Shown: positions 46,620 to 56,856, counted from the stretch's first letter. The stretch is 64,000 nt of DNA from Chitinophaga rhizophila (GCF_019492185.1 NZ_JAICCF010000001.1:1054001-1118000), one strand, 5' to 3'. The notes: generated from the letters alone by a model not told the origin. A program made the numbers and translations.

Positions 46620-49600
46620 ATGCTTAATTGTCGTGTGTGTCAATTACGCCTTAGGGCGGCCTTATTGCTATTTGCTTTAACGATCATTTCTCAGGTTAGT
46701 TTGGCACAGGGACGGCCGGCAGATCGAAAAGTCACATTACATCTGAAAAACGTAACACTGAAAGAAATTTTTCAGAAGATTACGCAGCAGACCGGCCTTT
46801 ATTTCAATGGATCAGATGACGACCTGGACCGCAATAGTAAGCAAACTATCGATGTTGACAATGAACCGGTAAATACTGTATTGGCAAAGATCCTGGGGGG
46901 AAAAGGCGTGAGCTGGCTTATTGAAGACAAATCAATAGTTATCTCCCGTTCAAAAGATTCGTCTGACAAAAAATCAACTCAGACGTCTTCGCCTTCAACA
47001 CCAGCCATAACTGGAATTGTAAAGGCGCGCAATGGATCACCGCTTCCGGGTGCATCGATTGCCATCAAAAATGGGAAAAAAAGCGCGATTGCGGACACGG
47101 ATGGGAAATTCATTTTAGAAGGCGTTAGTACGCCAACCGTTTTGGTAATTACAAATGTTGGCTTCGACAGAGTCGAAATGCCAGTGTTAGACAATAGAAC
47201 GATAGAGATCTCATTAAATGAGCAGGTTAACGAACTGACTGCGGCGGAAGTGGTTAGCACCGGCTACCAATTTGTTCCCAAGGAACGTTCTACCGGTAGT
47301 TTTGCCCAGGTAAATAACGAATTATTTAATAAAAGGGTTAGTCCAGACGTGCTAAGCCGATTGGAAGGTAATGTTCCGGGTTTGCTATTTAACAAGACAA
47401 CCGCTGGTTCAACGACCGGTTCCGATATCAGCATTCGCGGGCACAGTACACTTTTTGCAAATGACCAGCCTTTGATCGTTCTGGACAACTTTCCTTACGA
47501 TGGCAATATCAACAACATAAACCCGAACGATATTCAATCCATTACAGTATTAAAAGACGCAGCTGCATCTTCCATTTGGGGCGTTCGATCTGGTAATGGC
47601 GTGATAGTAATAACGACAAAAAAAGGAAGGCAAAACCTGCCGCTATCAGTTGAAGTGAATGCCAATGTAACCACAGGGAATAAGCCCAATCTTTATTACG
47701 ATCCCAGATTTTTAGCCTCCACAGAATTTATACCGGTGGAGAAACAACTATTTAATCTAGGCTACTATGATAGCCAAATTGGCGATCCGGTCCAGGTCCT
47801 TTCCCCAGTGGTCTCCCTATTAAACCAGGCCCGCAATGGCGAGATTACCATGACTCAAGCAGATGCGCAGATTAATGCGCTTACCGGCATTGATTTAAGG
47901 GGCGATATATCTAAATATCTTTATAGGAAAAGCACGACTCAACAATATGCTATCAACTTACGGGGCGGAAGTCAAAATGCGGATTATTACCTATCCCTAG
48001 GTTATGATAGGGACTTACTTAACAAGGTGGGCAATGATAGAAACCGCATTACTATCAATTCTACGCTTAATTTTTATCCCGTTAAAAACCTGCAGTTTTC
48101 GCTGGGAGTGATTTCCACCTTCGCCAAAGAGAATATCAATAATACGGCTGCAGAATTAAATGCTGGTGTTGGCAAACCGCTTTATCCTTATGCTCAACTT
48201 TCTGGAGCCGATGGAGCACATTTGGCTGTCGCCAGGGATTACGCATCCTCTTTTACCGACAATCCTGGCCCCGGTCTTTTAGATTGGAAATACCGGCCAT
48301 TGGATGAATTAAATTTTGCCGATAATAGTGTGAATGTAACGGATACGCGTGTAAGCGCCGCCTTTAAATACACGTTCTTTCCTTGCTTAAACCTGGAAGC
48401 TAAGTACCAGTTCCAAAAATCAAGTTCGATTACTGAAAACTATTATAGCAAACAAACATACTACGCCCGTGATTTATATAACCAGTATACAGATGCTGCG
48501 AATGATATTCACCCCGTTCCATTAGGCGGTATTTTGCAGTCCAACAATCAATATATTAATTCTCACCGGGGAAGAATTCAACTGAATTACAATCAAACGG
48601 TCGGCAAAGGCGTTTTTGCGGCCCTTGCCGGTGCTGAAATAAATGCGGCTACCACGAAGTCCAATGCTAATACCTCCTATGGTTATGACAAGGAAAGTGA
48701 GACTTTTAGCAACGTTGATTTCGTAAACTTTTATTTGCGTACACCTTACGGATATGCGTCTCAAATACCGAATAACATTTCCTTTGGCCGCTTAAATGAT
48801 CGTTACCTGTCTTATTTCGCTAATGGATCGTATACTTATGACAGCAAATACACTATATCAGGAAGCGCCAGAATCGACAAATCAAATATATTCGGAGTAC
48901 GCACTAATGAAAAGTCGGTGCCTCTATATTCGGGTGGATTAAGCTGGCAGTTTTCAAATGAAAGCTTCTATCACTTCTCAGCTATTCCCTATGGAAAGTT
49001 ACGGATGACCTATGGATACAGTGGCAATGTTGACCGCTCAGTTGCCGCAGTGACCACTATTCAACAGCTGACAAACTCATATTATACGAATATAACCTAT
49101 GCTCAAATTGCCAATGCTGGCAATCCCAGGCTGAGATGGGAAAGAGTAAGAATGATCAATTTCGGCTTAGACCTGGGAACGCGAAACAACATCCTGAACG
49201 CCAACATTGATTTTTATATCAAAAAAGGGATTGACCTTATCAGCAATTCTCCTTTGGCTCCCTCAACAGGAATACCATCGTTCAGGGGTAATACAGCCAG
49301 TACAAGCGGCAAGGGATGGGATATTAATCTGACAATTAAACCAGTAACGATAACTAATTTTAACTGGACATCTAATTTCCTGTTCAGTTATGCCCTGGAC
49401 AAAGTCACCCAATACAACGAGACTTTTACAGCAAATACATTTTTACAATACGGCGCAGGCGATGGCGGAACCATTTATCCATTAATTGGTAAACCCTTAT
49501 TCGCTATCTATAGTTACCAGAGCGCAGGGCTTAACCCGCAAAACGGTAATCCAAGGGGTTATGTAAAAGGATCACCCAGCGAAGATTATAATGCAATTCT

Positions 49601-50132
49601 GACTTCTACAAACATCGATAGCGTACAATTTCACGGTTCAGCCCGGCCAACGACCTTTGGCTCATTCCGAAATACGTTCGCTTACAAGTCTTGGTCATTA
49701 TCCATCAACATTATCTATAAGCTAAATTACTACTTTAGAAGAAGTTCAGTCAGTTATACGGATTTACTAAACTGGAAAGGACATAAAGATTTTGTTAACC
49801 GGTGGCAGAAACCTGGTGACGAAAATTTCACCGATGTACCTTCTCTGGTTTTGCCTCCGGATTTGGATCCCAATAGGGACAACTTCTACCTGTTAACAGA
49901 CAAACTTGTTGAAAAAGGAGATCATATCCGGCTACAGGATATTAATCTAACCTACACTTTCACAAAGTCGCAATTACCTAAACTTCCATTTAAATCATTG
50001 CAGCTTTACGCGTGTGCAAATAATGTGGGTATCATTTGGAAAGCAAATAAGCAAGGGCTTGATCCGGACACTTATGCCGGGGGCTTGCCTTTACCCCGAA
50101 CCTACTCTTTTGGTGTGAGAGCAAACTTCTAA
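46620..50132 (+). CDS. SusC/RagA TonB-dependent receptor with STN domain
   Basis: About 1170 residues from ATG 46620 (a frame extension back to 46557 lacks a good signal peptide). The signal segment is RAALLLFALTIISQVSLAQ. The STN domain (LKNVTLKEIFQKITQQTGLY) is followed by a carboxypeptidase-like domain (GIVKARNGSPLPGASIAI), plug motifs (SRLEGNVPGLLFN, IRGHSTL, IVLDNFPYDGNI, GNGVIVITTKKGR) and the barrel ending SFGVRANF. It imports an unknown ligand using TonB energy and signals through FecR (44551-45660). SusD and a TlpA-like gene follow. Confidence 0.93.
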   Translation: MLNCRVCQLRLRAALLLFALTIISQVSLAQGRPADRKVTLHLKNVTLKEIFQKITQQTGLYFNGSDDDLDRNSKQTIDVDNEPVNTVLAKILGGKGVSWLIEDKSIVISRSKDSSDKKSTQTSSPSTPAITGIVKARNGSPLPGASIAIKNGKKSAIADTDGKFILEGVSTPTVLVITNVGFDRVEMPVLDNRTIEISLNEQVNELTAAEVVSTGYQFVPKERSTGSFAQVNNELFNKRVSPDVLSRLEGNVPGLLFNKTTAGSTTGSDISIRGHSTLFANDQPLIVLDNFPYDGNINNINPNDIQSITVLKDAAASSIWGVRSGNGVIVITTKKGRQNLPLSVEVNANVTTGNKPNLYYDPRFLASTEFIPVEKQLFNLGYYDSQIGDPVQVLSPVVSLLNQARNGEITMTQADAQINALTGIDLRGDISKYLYRKSTTQQYAINLRGGSQNADYYLSLGYDRDLLNKVGNDRNRITINSTLNFYPVKNLQFSLGVISTFAKENINNTAAELNAGVGKPLYPYAQLSGADGAHLAVARDYASSFTDNPGPGLLDWKYRPLDELNFADNSVNVTDTRVSAAFKYTFFPCLNLEAKYQFQKSSSITENYYSKQTYYARDLYNQYTDAANDIHPVPLGGILQSNNQYINSHRGRIQLNYNQTVGKGVFAALAGAEINAATTKSNANTSYGYDKESETFSNVDFVNFYLRTPYGYASQIPNNISFGRLNDRYLSYFANGSYTYDSKYTISGSARIDKSNIFGVRTNEKSVPLYSGGLSWQFSNESFYHFSAIPYGKLRMTYGYSGNVDRSVAAVTTIQQLTNSYYTNITYAQIANAGNPRLRWERVRMINFGLDLGTRNNILNANIDFYIKKGIDLISNSPLAPSTGIPSFRGNTASTSGKGWDINLTIKPVTITNFNWTSNFLFSYALDKVTQYNETFTANTFLQYGAGDGGTIYPLIGKPLFAIYSYQSAGLNPQNGNPRGYVKGSPSEDYNAILTSTNIDSVQFHGSARPTTFGSFRNTFAYKSWSLSINIIYKLNYYFRRSSVSYTDLLNWKGHKDFVNRWQKPGDENFTDVPSLVLPPDLDPNRDNFYLLTDKLVEKGDHIRLQDINLTYTFTKSQLPKLPFKSLQLYACANNVGIIWKANKQGLDPDTYAGGLPLPRTYSFGVRANF

Positions 50133-50142
50133 AAAGTAATTT

Positions 50143-51534
50143 ATGAACAACAAGTACATTCAAGCCGCCACAGTTGTTATAACCATTGCTCTAGGTCTAT
50201 CTTTTTCAGGCTGCAGCAAGCAAGATGAATTTTTAGACGCTAAGTCTGATCAAAAACTAATCGTCCCAGAGACCTTGGATGATTACCAGTTACTGCTAAA
50301 CAACGAAAGTGTCTTTAACAGCCAGGCCGATCCGGGATTGCCATTAGTATCTTCCGAAAGTTATTATGTGTTGCCAACCACCTGGTCTTCACTTTTTGAT
50401 GTGGTAGAAAAGAATGCCTATATATGGGCGAAGGACTTATATGAAGGCTCACTAGTAACTACGCGGGACTGGAGCAACCCCTACTCTCAGGTCTACTATG
50501 CCAATACGATTTTAGATGGTCTGTCTGACCTTACACCTTCCACTTCAGAAATCAAAAGATGGAACGAAATCAAAGGGGCTGCGCTGTTTTACAGGAGTTA
50601 TGCATTTTATTCATTGGTTCAGGCGTTTTCTGTGCCATTTGATTCAGCAACATTTGCTACTGATCCGGGTATACCTATCAGGTTATCGTCTGACTTAAAT
50701 ATAAAATCCACCAGGTCTTCAGTGAAACACTGCTATGATCAAATTCTCTCAGACCTGGAGGTTGCTATTTCGTTATTACCTACCAATGCGTCTTTAAAGA
50801 CACAGCCATCCAAACTAACAGCTAACGCGCTACTGGCGAGGATTTATTTATCTATCGGTAATTACGAAAAGGCCTATCAATACGCCAATGAAAGTCTACA
50901 AATAAATAGTACGCTCACAGATTACAATACACTCACACCTACCAACTTCACTATTACGACAGCGTTTTTGGAAGAAGATATCTTCCATAGAACGGTCGTG
51001 CCGTACCTTGTTATGCTTAGATCAAGGGGCATTATAGATTCTACATTATATAAGTCGTATGCCACAAATGACCTGCGCCGATCCCATTTTTTCATCAATT
51101 TCAATGGGCAAATCAGGTTTCGTGGCAGCTATGATTTCCGGAATCAAACATTCTCCGGCCTTGCAAATGATGAAATTTACCTGATTAGAGCGGAGTCTTC
51201 AGCCAGGCTCGGACGGGTGGCACCAGCGTTAGAGGATTTAAACACCCTGCTGAAAACAAGGTTTAATAATTCAGTGCCTTACGTACCTATAACAGCCGCA
51301 AATAAAGAAGAGGCATTAGCAGTCATTCTGAAGGAACGGGAAAAAGAACTTTTATATCGAGGGCTTCAATGGACAGACCTGCGAAGACTCAATAAAAAAG
51401 GAAACTATAATAGAACTATTACGAGGGTTATCGATAACAACACCTATAAGCTGGTACCTAATGATGCCAGGTATGCGCTCCCTATTCCAGTGCAAGAAAT
51501 CCAATTAAGTAACCTTGAACAAAATCCAAGATAG
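50143..51534 (+). CDS. SusD/RagB-family lipoprotein
   Basis: A 463-residue lipoprotein (lipobox LSFSGCSK), 10 bases after susC. It belongs to the shorter, divergent SusD group: EFLDAKSDQKLIVPETLDDY, GAALFYRSYAFYSLVQAFSV, ALLARIYLSIGNYEKAYQYA, NDEIYLIRAESSARLGRVAP and REKELLYRGLQWTDLRRLNK. This subgroup typically sits with TlpA-type thiol proteins instead of glycosidases, as here. The ligand may therefore be a peptide or cofactor instead of a glycan; this is an inference. Confidence 0.88.
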   Translation: MNNKYIQAATVVITIALGLSFSGCSKQDEFLDAKSDQKLIVPETLDDYQLLLNNESVFNSQADPGLPLVSSESYYVLPTTWSSLFDVVEKNAYIWAKDLYEGSLVTTRDWSNPYSQVYYANTILDGLSDLTPSTSEIKRWNEIKGAALFYRSYAFYSLVQAFSVPFDSATFATDPGIPIRLSSDLNIKSTRSSVKHCYDQILSDLEVAISLLPTNASLKTQPSKLTANALLARIYLSIGNYEKAYQYANESLQINSTLTDYNTLTPTNFTITTAFLEEDIFHRTVVPYLVMLRSRGIIDSTLYKSYATNDLRRSHFFINFNGQIRFRGSYDFRNQTFSGLANDEIYLIRAESSARLGRVAPALEDLNTLLKTRFNNSVPYVPITAANKEEALAVILKEREKELLYRGLQWTDLRRLNKKGNYNRTITRVIDNNTYKLVPNDARYALPIPVQEIQLSNLEQNPR

Positions 51535-51567
51535 ATTTTAGGAGGTTCAGGCAATTAAAAAGATCTT

Positions 51568-52968
51568 ATGCTCAGATTTATAGTTTGTTCGATTATCACA
51601 TTTTCAGCGGCATTTAGCCAAGCACATGCGCAGAACGTAAATGCTACCATTCAAGTGATAACAAAACAATCCTGGAACAATAAGCCACCATATGTTGTAT
51701 TATTGAAGTATGGAACCTTCGATTATCATCCGCTCCTAAGGGATACAATTAAGCCTAGGCGAGTTGGGCATTTTTATCACTTTGACATTCCTCTATCGGA
51801 CTCTCTTCAATATTTTGATTTGGTGAGTCCAGACCCTAATGAAGTTCCTATTGTGTCAAAGGGTTTGATAGAACCTGGAGACCAGATAACTGTCGGCATT
51901 GATTCTGCTGCTTATAGTTTTACAGGAAAGGGCGCAGAAAAAATACTTGTCCAACGTAAAGTTGATCAGATAAAGGCTGTCGGCGATAGCGGTTGGCCCC
52001 AAGACACGTCAGCATTAACCAACTTCTTCGAAGTCCGCAATCAATTGACCTGCGATCAATTAGCGTATTTAAAGACGATGCGTAGCAATCTTTCAAGGAC
52101 GGCTTTCCAGGTTCTTCAGGCAAATACTTTTTATGCAAATATTAGCCTTCAGCTTACTCAAATCTGGAGGTTTCATGCCTATGGTAAACTGAGTGAATTG
52201 CCTTCAGAAGACAAGCTTCAACAACAATGTGGCATTTCAGTTGACACAACATCCCTTTTTTATAGTGACGTTTATCCAGGCTTTGTCTATGCAAAATCCC
52301 GCGTTAATAACGCCTATTGGGTGGGGGATACATTCGACTGGGGGCAATGCCTTACCGATATCAATAACCGGTATCAAGGTGAACTAAAGGAGAAAATACT
52401 GGCATTTATTATCTACAGGGATAGGCAAAATGCTTCCATCGTCAATGGAATCCCAGTTGGCCTTGCGTCGGGCTTTTCAAACATCGATTTTAAAGGCATA
52501 GTGACGCGAGCAGGACAAAAGAAGAAAGGGGCCCTGGTTCAGGACTTTACTTTGAAAAATGGTGATAATCTGCCGGTCTCACTTTCAAAATTTTCTGGTA
52601 AAGTAGTAGTCCTGGATTTCTGGTTTACCGGATGTTCTGCATGTAAGGGACTAAAGCCCAAAATGGATAGTATTCAACAGGAATTAAAAAATCTGCCGGT
52701 CGAGTTTCTAAGTATATCAATCGACAAAAGCCTCAATCAATGGAGAACTAGCGTCAAATCTGGAAAGTACTCATCGGCTGAGCAAGTCAACCTTTATACG
52801 GCTGGTCAGGGTGATAAACATCCCATCGTATCATTTTTTGAAGTAACGGCCTATCCGACATTGATAGTTATTGACAAAAGTCGTAAATTATTAGATTTCC
52901 CGGTAGATCCTAGAAATGATAACGGTAAAAGTATTATAAACATCATCCGTGAAGCGGCTGCACTATAA
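51568..52968 (+). CDS. TlpA-like periplasmic thiol-disulfide protein
   Basis: A 466-residue exported protein (signal ending SQAHAQ). An N-terminal beta-rich part (LIEPGDQITVGIDSAAYSF) typical of Bacteroidota TlpA proteins is followed by a helical middle and a C-terminal thioredoxin fold with VVLDFWFTGCSACKGLKP (cysteines about 356 and 359) and the cis-proline loop TAYPTLIVI. It reduces or exchanges disulfides in the periplasm. It is third in the susC-susD unit, and its stop codon abuts the stop of the convergent peptide gene at 52969. The cysteine peptides opposite are possible substrates. Confidence 0.88.
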   Translation: MLRFIVCSIITFSAAFSQAHAQNVNATIQVITKQSWNNKPPYVVLLKYGTFDYHPLLRDTIKPRRVGHFYHFDIPLSDSLQYFDLVSPDPNEVPIVSKGLIEPGDQITVGIDSAAYSFTGKGAEKILVQRKVDQIKAVGDSGWPQDTSALTNFFEVRNQLTCDQLAYLKTMRSNLSRTAFQVLQANTFYANISLQLTQIWRFHAYGKLSELPSEDKLQQQCGISVDTTSLFYSDVYPGFVYAKSRVNNAYWVGDTFDWGQCLTDINNRYQGELKEKILAFIIYRDRQNASIVNGIPVGLASGFSNIDFKGIVTRAGQKKKGALVQDFTLKNGDNLPVSLSKFSGKVVVLDFWFTGCSACKGLKPKMDSIQQELKNLPVEFLSISIDKSLNQWRTSVKSGKYSSAEQVNLYTAGQGDKHPIVSFFEVTAYPTLIVIDKSRKLLDFPVDPRNDNGKSIINIIREAAAL

Positions 52969-53241
52969 TTACAGTTCTCTATTGATCCAGTTGGTACTAG
53001 GCTGACCAGACGGAAGTTGATTTGACACAGGCATGGTTGTCCAGTTAGCAGAGCACCGGGCAGGTCCTGGAACACAGATATAGCCTTTTTTTAATGCTGT
53101 TACCCAATGGTAGCTACTCGACCCTGGTGCATCTTCCACTGCATAGTAAATAGTCACAGGTTTAGCGGCCAATGCCATTAAAATGCTGAAAATTGCAGCA
53201 AGTGATAAAAAGATCCTCTGTTTGTGGTTACCATTATCCAT
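52969..53241 (-). CDS. Small secreted two-cysteine peptide, paralogue B
   Basis: A 90-residue exported peptide with a signal segment (RIFLSLAAIFSILMALAA). The mature part shares with the next gene YYAVEDAPGSSSYHW, GYICVPGPARCSANWT and SNQLPSGQPS. The two cysteines are seven apart (CVPGPARC), an arrangement fit for a small disulfide loop or a metal or thiol site. It abuts the convergent tlpA stop codon. It resembles Bacteroidota exported small proteins of unknown function (DUF6520 is possible). Function unknown. Confidence 0.78.
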   Translation of the reverse strand: MDNGNHKQRIFLSLAAIFSILMALAAKPVTIYYAVEDAPGSSSYHWVTALKKGYICVPGPARCSANWTTMPVSNQLPSGQPSTNWINREL

Positions 53242-53318
53242 AAGAGTAATTCTCTGGGAATTTACACTGTTGAATAAATAGGAATGGCTACCGGTATTAA
53301 ACCGGTAGCCATATACAT

Positions 53319-53588
53319 TTACTGCATTCTGTAGATCAGGTTCTGAGAAGGCTGACCAGCAGGAAGCTGATTAGATATTGGAGTAGATGTCCAGTTTGCA
53401 GAACATCTTGCAGGACCTGCTACACATGCATAACCACGGCTCTCTGGGTTAGTAGTTTCCCAGTGGTAAGAGTTTGATCCTGGCGCATCTTCAACCGCGA
53501 AATAAGTAACTGTAGGTCGGGTTGCGAAAGCGCCACCAATTCCTAATACCAGTGCAGATGCCATTGCGATAATTTTTGTACGTTTCAT
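53319..53588 (-). CDS. Small secreted two-cysteine peptide, paralogue A
   Basis: An 89-residue exported peptide from ATG 53588 (a TTG eight codons earlier is unlikely). The signal segment is IIAMASALVLGIGGAFA. The mature part has YFAVEDAPGSNSYHW, GYACVAGPARCSANWT and SNQLPAGQPSQN, so identity with paralogue B is high in the mature half and low in the signal, as if selection acts on the exported part. It lies 77 bases upstream of paralogue B and 77 downstream of the MauE-like gene, in one minus-strand unit. Confidence 0.8.
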   Translation of the reverse strand: MKRTKIIAMASALVLGIGGAFATRPTVTYFAVEDAPGSNSYHWETTNPESRGYACVAGPARCSANWTSTPISNQLPAGQPSQNLIYRMQ

Positions 53589-53665
53589 TTTGTTGAATTT
53601 TTTAGTTAACAATTAATGTTTTTCACTATTGCGGCTAGTGAAGAGCCCATTTATATAGCGCTATA

Positions 53666-54127
53666 CTAAGAATGCTGGAACTTGTTGGGAGCATAGAATG
53701 CAGCTCCTTGCCGTAACCTGTTTGTGTTAAGGAGCGCAGCAATGCCCATTACTACATAAAAAAGGTTCAATAACAAGTGCTGCCCCCACGATAGCTCAGA
53801 AATAACACCACCACAACTGCATGGAACATGAGCATACACATGCAACATGACAGTAGAAATATATCCTGTAAATAGGATCATCAATCCAACACCAATGAGC
53901 AATGCTACCTTGCGTGTTTTGCTAAACAGCAAACCAATCGCTACTACCAATTCAATAATAGAGATAGACCATAAAATCAATGCTGATAGTTGGTTGGGAA
54001 ACGGTTGCATATCCATTTGCTGAATAGACTGATCATAAAATCGAAGCTTTGTTATGGATGCATATAAAAACAGCATGATATAGAGTGCAGAAACGATCTC
54101 CACAAAGACTGACTTTGAGCTTTTCAT
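53666..54127 (-). CDS. MauE/DoxX-like redox-associated membrane protein
   Basis: A 153-residue integral membrane protein with four predicted helices (VSALYIMLFLYASITKL, LILWSISIIELVVAIGLLF, VALLIGVGLMILFTGYIST, LLNLFYVVMGIAALL). After the third helix comes HVPCSCGGVISELSWGQHLL, the conserved cysteine motif of MauE-type proteins, which act in periplasmic disulfide or cofactor maturation. It begins the minus-strand unit that also encodes two cysteine peptides, facing the TlpA gene. Together they look like a redox module. Confidence 0.82.
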   Translation of the reverse strand: MKSSKSVFVEIVSALYIMLFLYASITKLRFYDQSIQQMDMQPFPNQLSALILWSISIIELVVAIGLLFSKTRKVALLIGVGLMILFTGYISTVMLHVYAHVPCSCGGVISELSWGQHLLLNLFYVVMGIAALLNTNRLRQGAAFYAPNKFQHS

Positions 54128-54538
54128 ATTACAAGGAACTTTAAGAAATTATTGTTAAGCCAAAACTGGCAGGCTACGTACAGCAGTTAAATGGTAACTA
54201 TACTATTGGCAAAGGTTATAATGAGGCTTGTAAGTATATAAGCATCTTTTTATAAATTACAGGTAACGTTAATGGTACTAATTTTTCATAGATTTTCACC
54301 TGAGTTAACGAAAGGTTTATCATATCTCTTTAGCAGGCATCATTATATTTTCGTTGTTGTTAATACTAAGTTACTATGCTGAAATATTGGAATACTTAGG
54401 AGATCCGGAATTTTCTGACTCGTCATATTTCTGGTGCTGCTGTCTGCCATTTGTCCGTTGCCCGTGTATGGATTTATCACAACCGGCACAATATCTGTAC
54501 ACATGTACTCATATTGTTAACTTTAAAACGCTTTTGTT
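54128..54538. other. AT-rich spacer between MauE-like and DUF3606 genes
   Basis: 411 bases without a credible gene. The promoter of the MauE-peptide unit and that of the DUF3606 gene must both lie here. A short frame with CCCLPFVRCPC is probably chance. No motif was assigned. Confidence 0.5.
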
Positions 54539-54733
54539 ATGTCAGATAGTAAACAAAATGTTGGTCAGCAAGACAGAGTAAGAGTAGATGCGAATGATCC
54601 AAGCGAAGTGGAATTTGTCCATAGGCAGTTTCCTGAATTGTCACATGGGCAGGTACTCGCGGCAATCAAAGAGAATGGACCGCTTAGAGAAGACATCTAT
54701 AAAAAATTGGAATCCCTGAAAGGCAATTCCTGA
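54539..54733 (+). CDS. DUF3606-family small protein
   Basis: A 64-residue soluble protein, MSDSKQNVGQQDRVRVDAND with an EVEFVHRQFPELSHGQVLAA helix pair. The DRxRV start, the helix-turn-helix-like middle and the length fit DUF3606, a family of unknown function found mostly as single genes, sometimes near stress genes. It is isolated between two spacers, beside ligD on the opposite strand, and ends in a terminator hairpin. Confidence 0.8.
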   Translation: MSDSKQNVGQQDRVRVDANDPSEVEFVHRQFPELSHGQVLAAIKENGPLREDIYKKLESLKGNS

Positions 54734-54738
54734 TTTTG

Positions 54739-54760
54739 AAGCCAACCACTTGGTTGGCTT
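54739..54760. terminator. Hairpin terminator between DUF3606 gene and LigD
   Basis: AAGCCAACC pairs perfectly with GGTTGGCTT around ACTT. Short A and T tracts on either side suit termination of the two convergent genes. Confidence 0.7.
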
Positions 54761-54765
54761 TCCGT

Positions 54766-56856
54766 TTACTTGTTGAGCATTTTTGATAGTAGCCTGGAAT
54801 TTGCCACTCGTATACGTTCGTCCAGCACTGACTTAAAGAGATCTCCGCTTGCTTTCAATCTCTTCTCTATGGTATGCATGGTAAATTTCCAGCGGTCAAG
54901 CTTTGCATTGATCTCGCTCCAGTCAAGCGGAGTGCTTACCAGTGGTTCATGATACGGCCGGACACAATACGGTGCCGCCAGCGTGTCCGCATGGTCGTTT
55001 TGGCTGGTATCTATATAAACTTTATCTCCCCGATCTTTTTTCTCACGCTCTATGGTACCGATAACCGGTACCAGCTTCAATACTTCTGCAGCGAGTTTTT
55101 CAGCTAACTGCCGTGCCTGCATGGTCGTAAAACCTTTACAAGGAATGTATACATGAATACCCGTTTTTCACGAAGTTTTGGGAAATCCCTGTATACCATA
55201 CTTATCCATTACCTTTTTAACGGCTTTTGCCACCTGAATTGCTTTCTTAAATCCTTGATTGTCGATTTCTATTCCGACTGCCCCATGTTCCAGATGGTCG
55301 GGTATTGTGGGATCGAGTTCAATAATCACAAAATCTGGCTCGTCGGGCTGTTGCCACCTGGCGTTCCAGGGATTGACATCAATACAGCCAACATCGATCA
55401 TGAATAGCAAGGTTTCCAGGTTGTTGGTCACCAGGTATTGAATGATATCCCGTTTGTCATCCTTATGATGCTTTCGCTTTTCAGTGTAGAGGGTAGCACA
55501 GTCCGGCTGGCGGTTTTCCATATCTTTTAAGAAAGTGGCCTTTCCTGTAACGCCACTCAAACGAAGGTTCAGGCTTTGGGGCCGGTCTTGAATATAGGGT
55601 AACAGGTAGGGTGCAATTCTTTGGTAATACATTACCAGGTGCGCTTTGGTTACATCTTTCCAAAGTACCCGATCCACATTATGTAATTCGATAGAGCAGT
55701 TTTCCAGTTCAAATGTCATTTTTTCCTTGCCTGCCCAGGACTTATCCACCTCCTTCCAGGCGGAGGATGCATTCAGATAAGCTGGCTTTCGCTTCGTGTA
55801 GGACGAAGTAGTCTCTCTAACAGGCTTCTCCTTCTTGGACTTTGGTTCGGAGTTTTTTTTAGCCTGACCGGCGCTAACTGGTGCCCGAACCGGCATTTCA
55901 AGCAGCACTTGTGAGGCATTTTTGTCAAAGCGGAAGCCCTTGAAAGTTGCTGGTTTACGGATTCTTCCGGTACTTGTCCAGTCTGCAAATTCAAAGAAAG
56001 CTACCAGCTGCGGCTTGATATAATGAATTTTCGCATCCCCTACGTCCAGAACTTTGTTTACAAACGGTGTCTTTGTAATCTCCAGGGGTTTTAAACGCTC
56101 GAGAATGCCGGGCATTTCCTTTTGCTTATAGCCGCTACCACTTCTACCCACCCATCTGAACTCACCGTCCTTATACGCCCCAAATAAGAGGGATTTGAAT
56201 GACCGGCCGGTAGAGGAAGATTCAACCCATCCGCCGATGACGAACTCCTGCTGTTTGCGCGTAGGTATTTTAAGCCAACTGTCGACACGTTTTCCAGGTA
56301 GGTAGGTGCTGTCTTTGCGTTTAGCGACAATGCCCTCCCACCCTCTTTTTTGCATTTCTGCAAACAGACCGGGGCCATCTTCAAATGACTCGCTTAACAT
56401 GAGCCATTCATTTCCGCTTACCAGGTCAGATAGTCGTTTCTTACGTTCTTCGAGCGGTATATCAAAAAGGGTATTACCGTTTAAGTATAACAGATCAAAT
56501 ACACAATAGTAAATCGGATCCGAATCTGAACCGTTATATAACTGTACTGCATGGAAATCCGGCTTTTGCTCATTGTCGAAGACGACCATCTCGCCATCAA
56601 GCACAGCTACAATATTCAATTGCCGAAGCGCACGAACAATAATCGGGTAACGGCTGGTATAATCCTTACCACCCCTGGTCATCAGACGTACACTCTTTTT
56701 ATTAACATATGCGATAAGCCGATAGCCGTCCCACTTTATTTCATAAAGATATGCTGTGCTCTGAACAGGTTTGTCCGTAAGCAAACACAGCATCGGTTCA
56801 ATAAATTCAGGATACGGCGTTTTCCTGGACTTGACTGCCTTTGCACGGGTTACCAT
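54766..56856 (-). pseudogene. ligD: LigD copy 2: ligase plus polymerase domains, in-frame TGA
   Basis: A 696-codon gene for an end-joining protein. The ligase domain (about 1-300) carries the nucleotidyl-lysine in YLYEIKWDGYRLIAYV and DGEMVVFD. A linker is followed by the polymerase/primase domain (about 395-696) with IDVNPWNARW and FVIIELDPTIPDHLEH (E where DLD is usual). At codon 563 a TGA (55170-55168) interrupts the conserved TSGxxGxH motif: reading gives FPKTS, stop, KTGIHVYIPC. Frame and family sense continue to the natural stop at 54766. GGA to TGA is a single base change. No phosphoesterase domain is present. The truncated 562-residue form would keep ligase activity but not the polymerase. 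The gene overlaps its upstream neighbour by 7 bases. Confidence 0.88.

Noticed and set aside
54354..54581. Cysteine-rich 75-codon frame before the DUF3606 gene
   Set aside because: It overlaps the DUF3606 start in another frame and has no signal peptide or family pattern; the cysteine cluster is likely chance.
55168..55170. TGA in LigD read as selenocysteine or as a reassigned codon
   Set aside because: Other genes here use TGA as a normal stop (for example the RND-TolC fusion at 38956-38958), the family residue is glycine, and no selenocysteine genes are in view.
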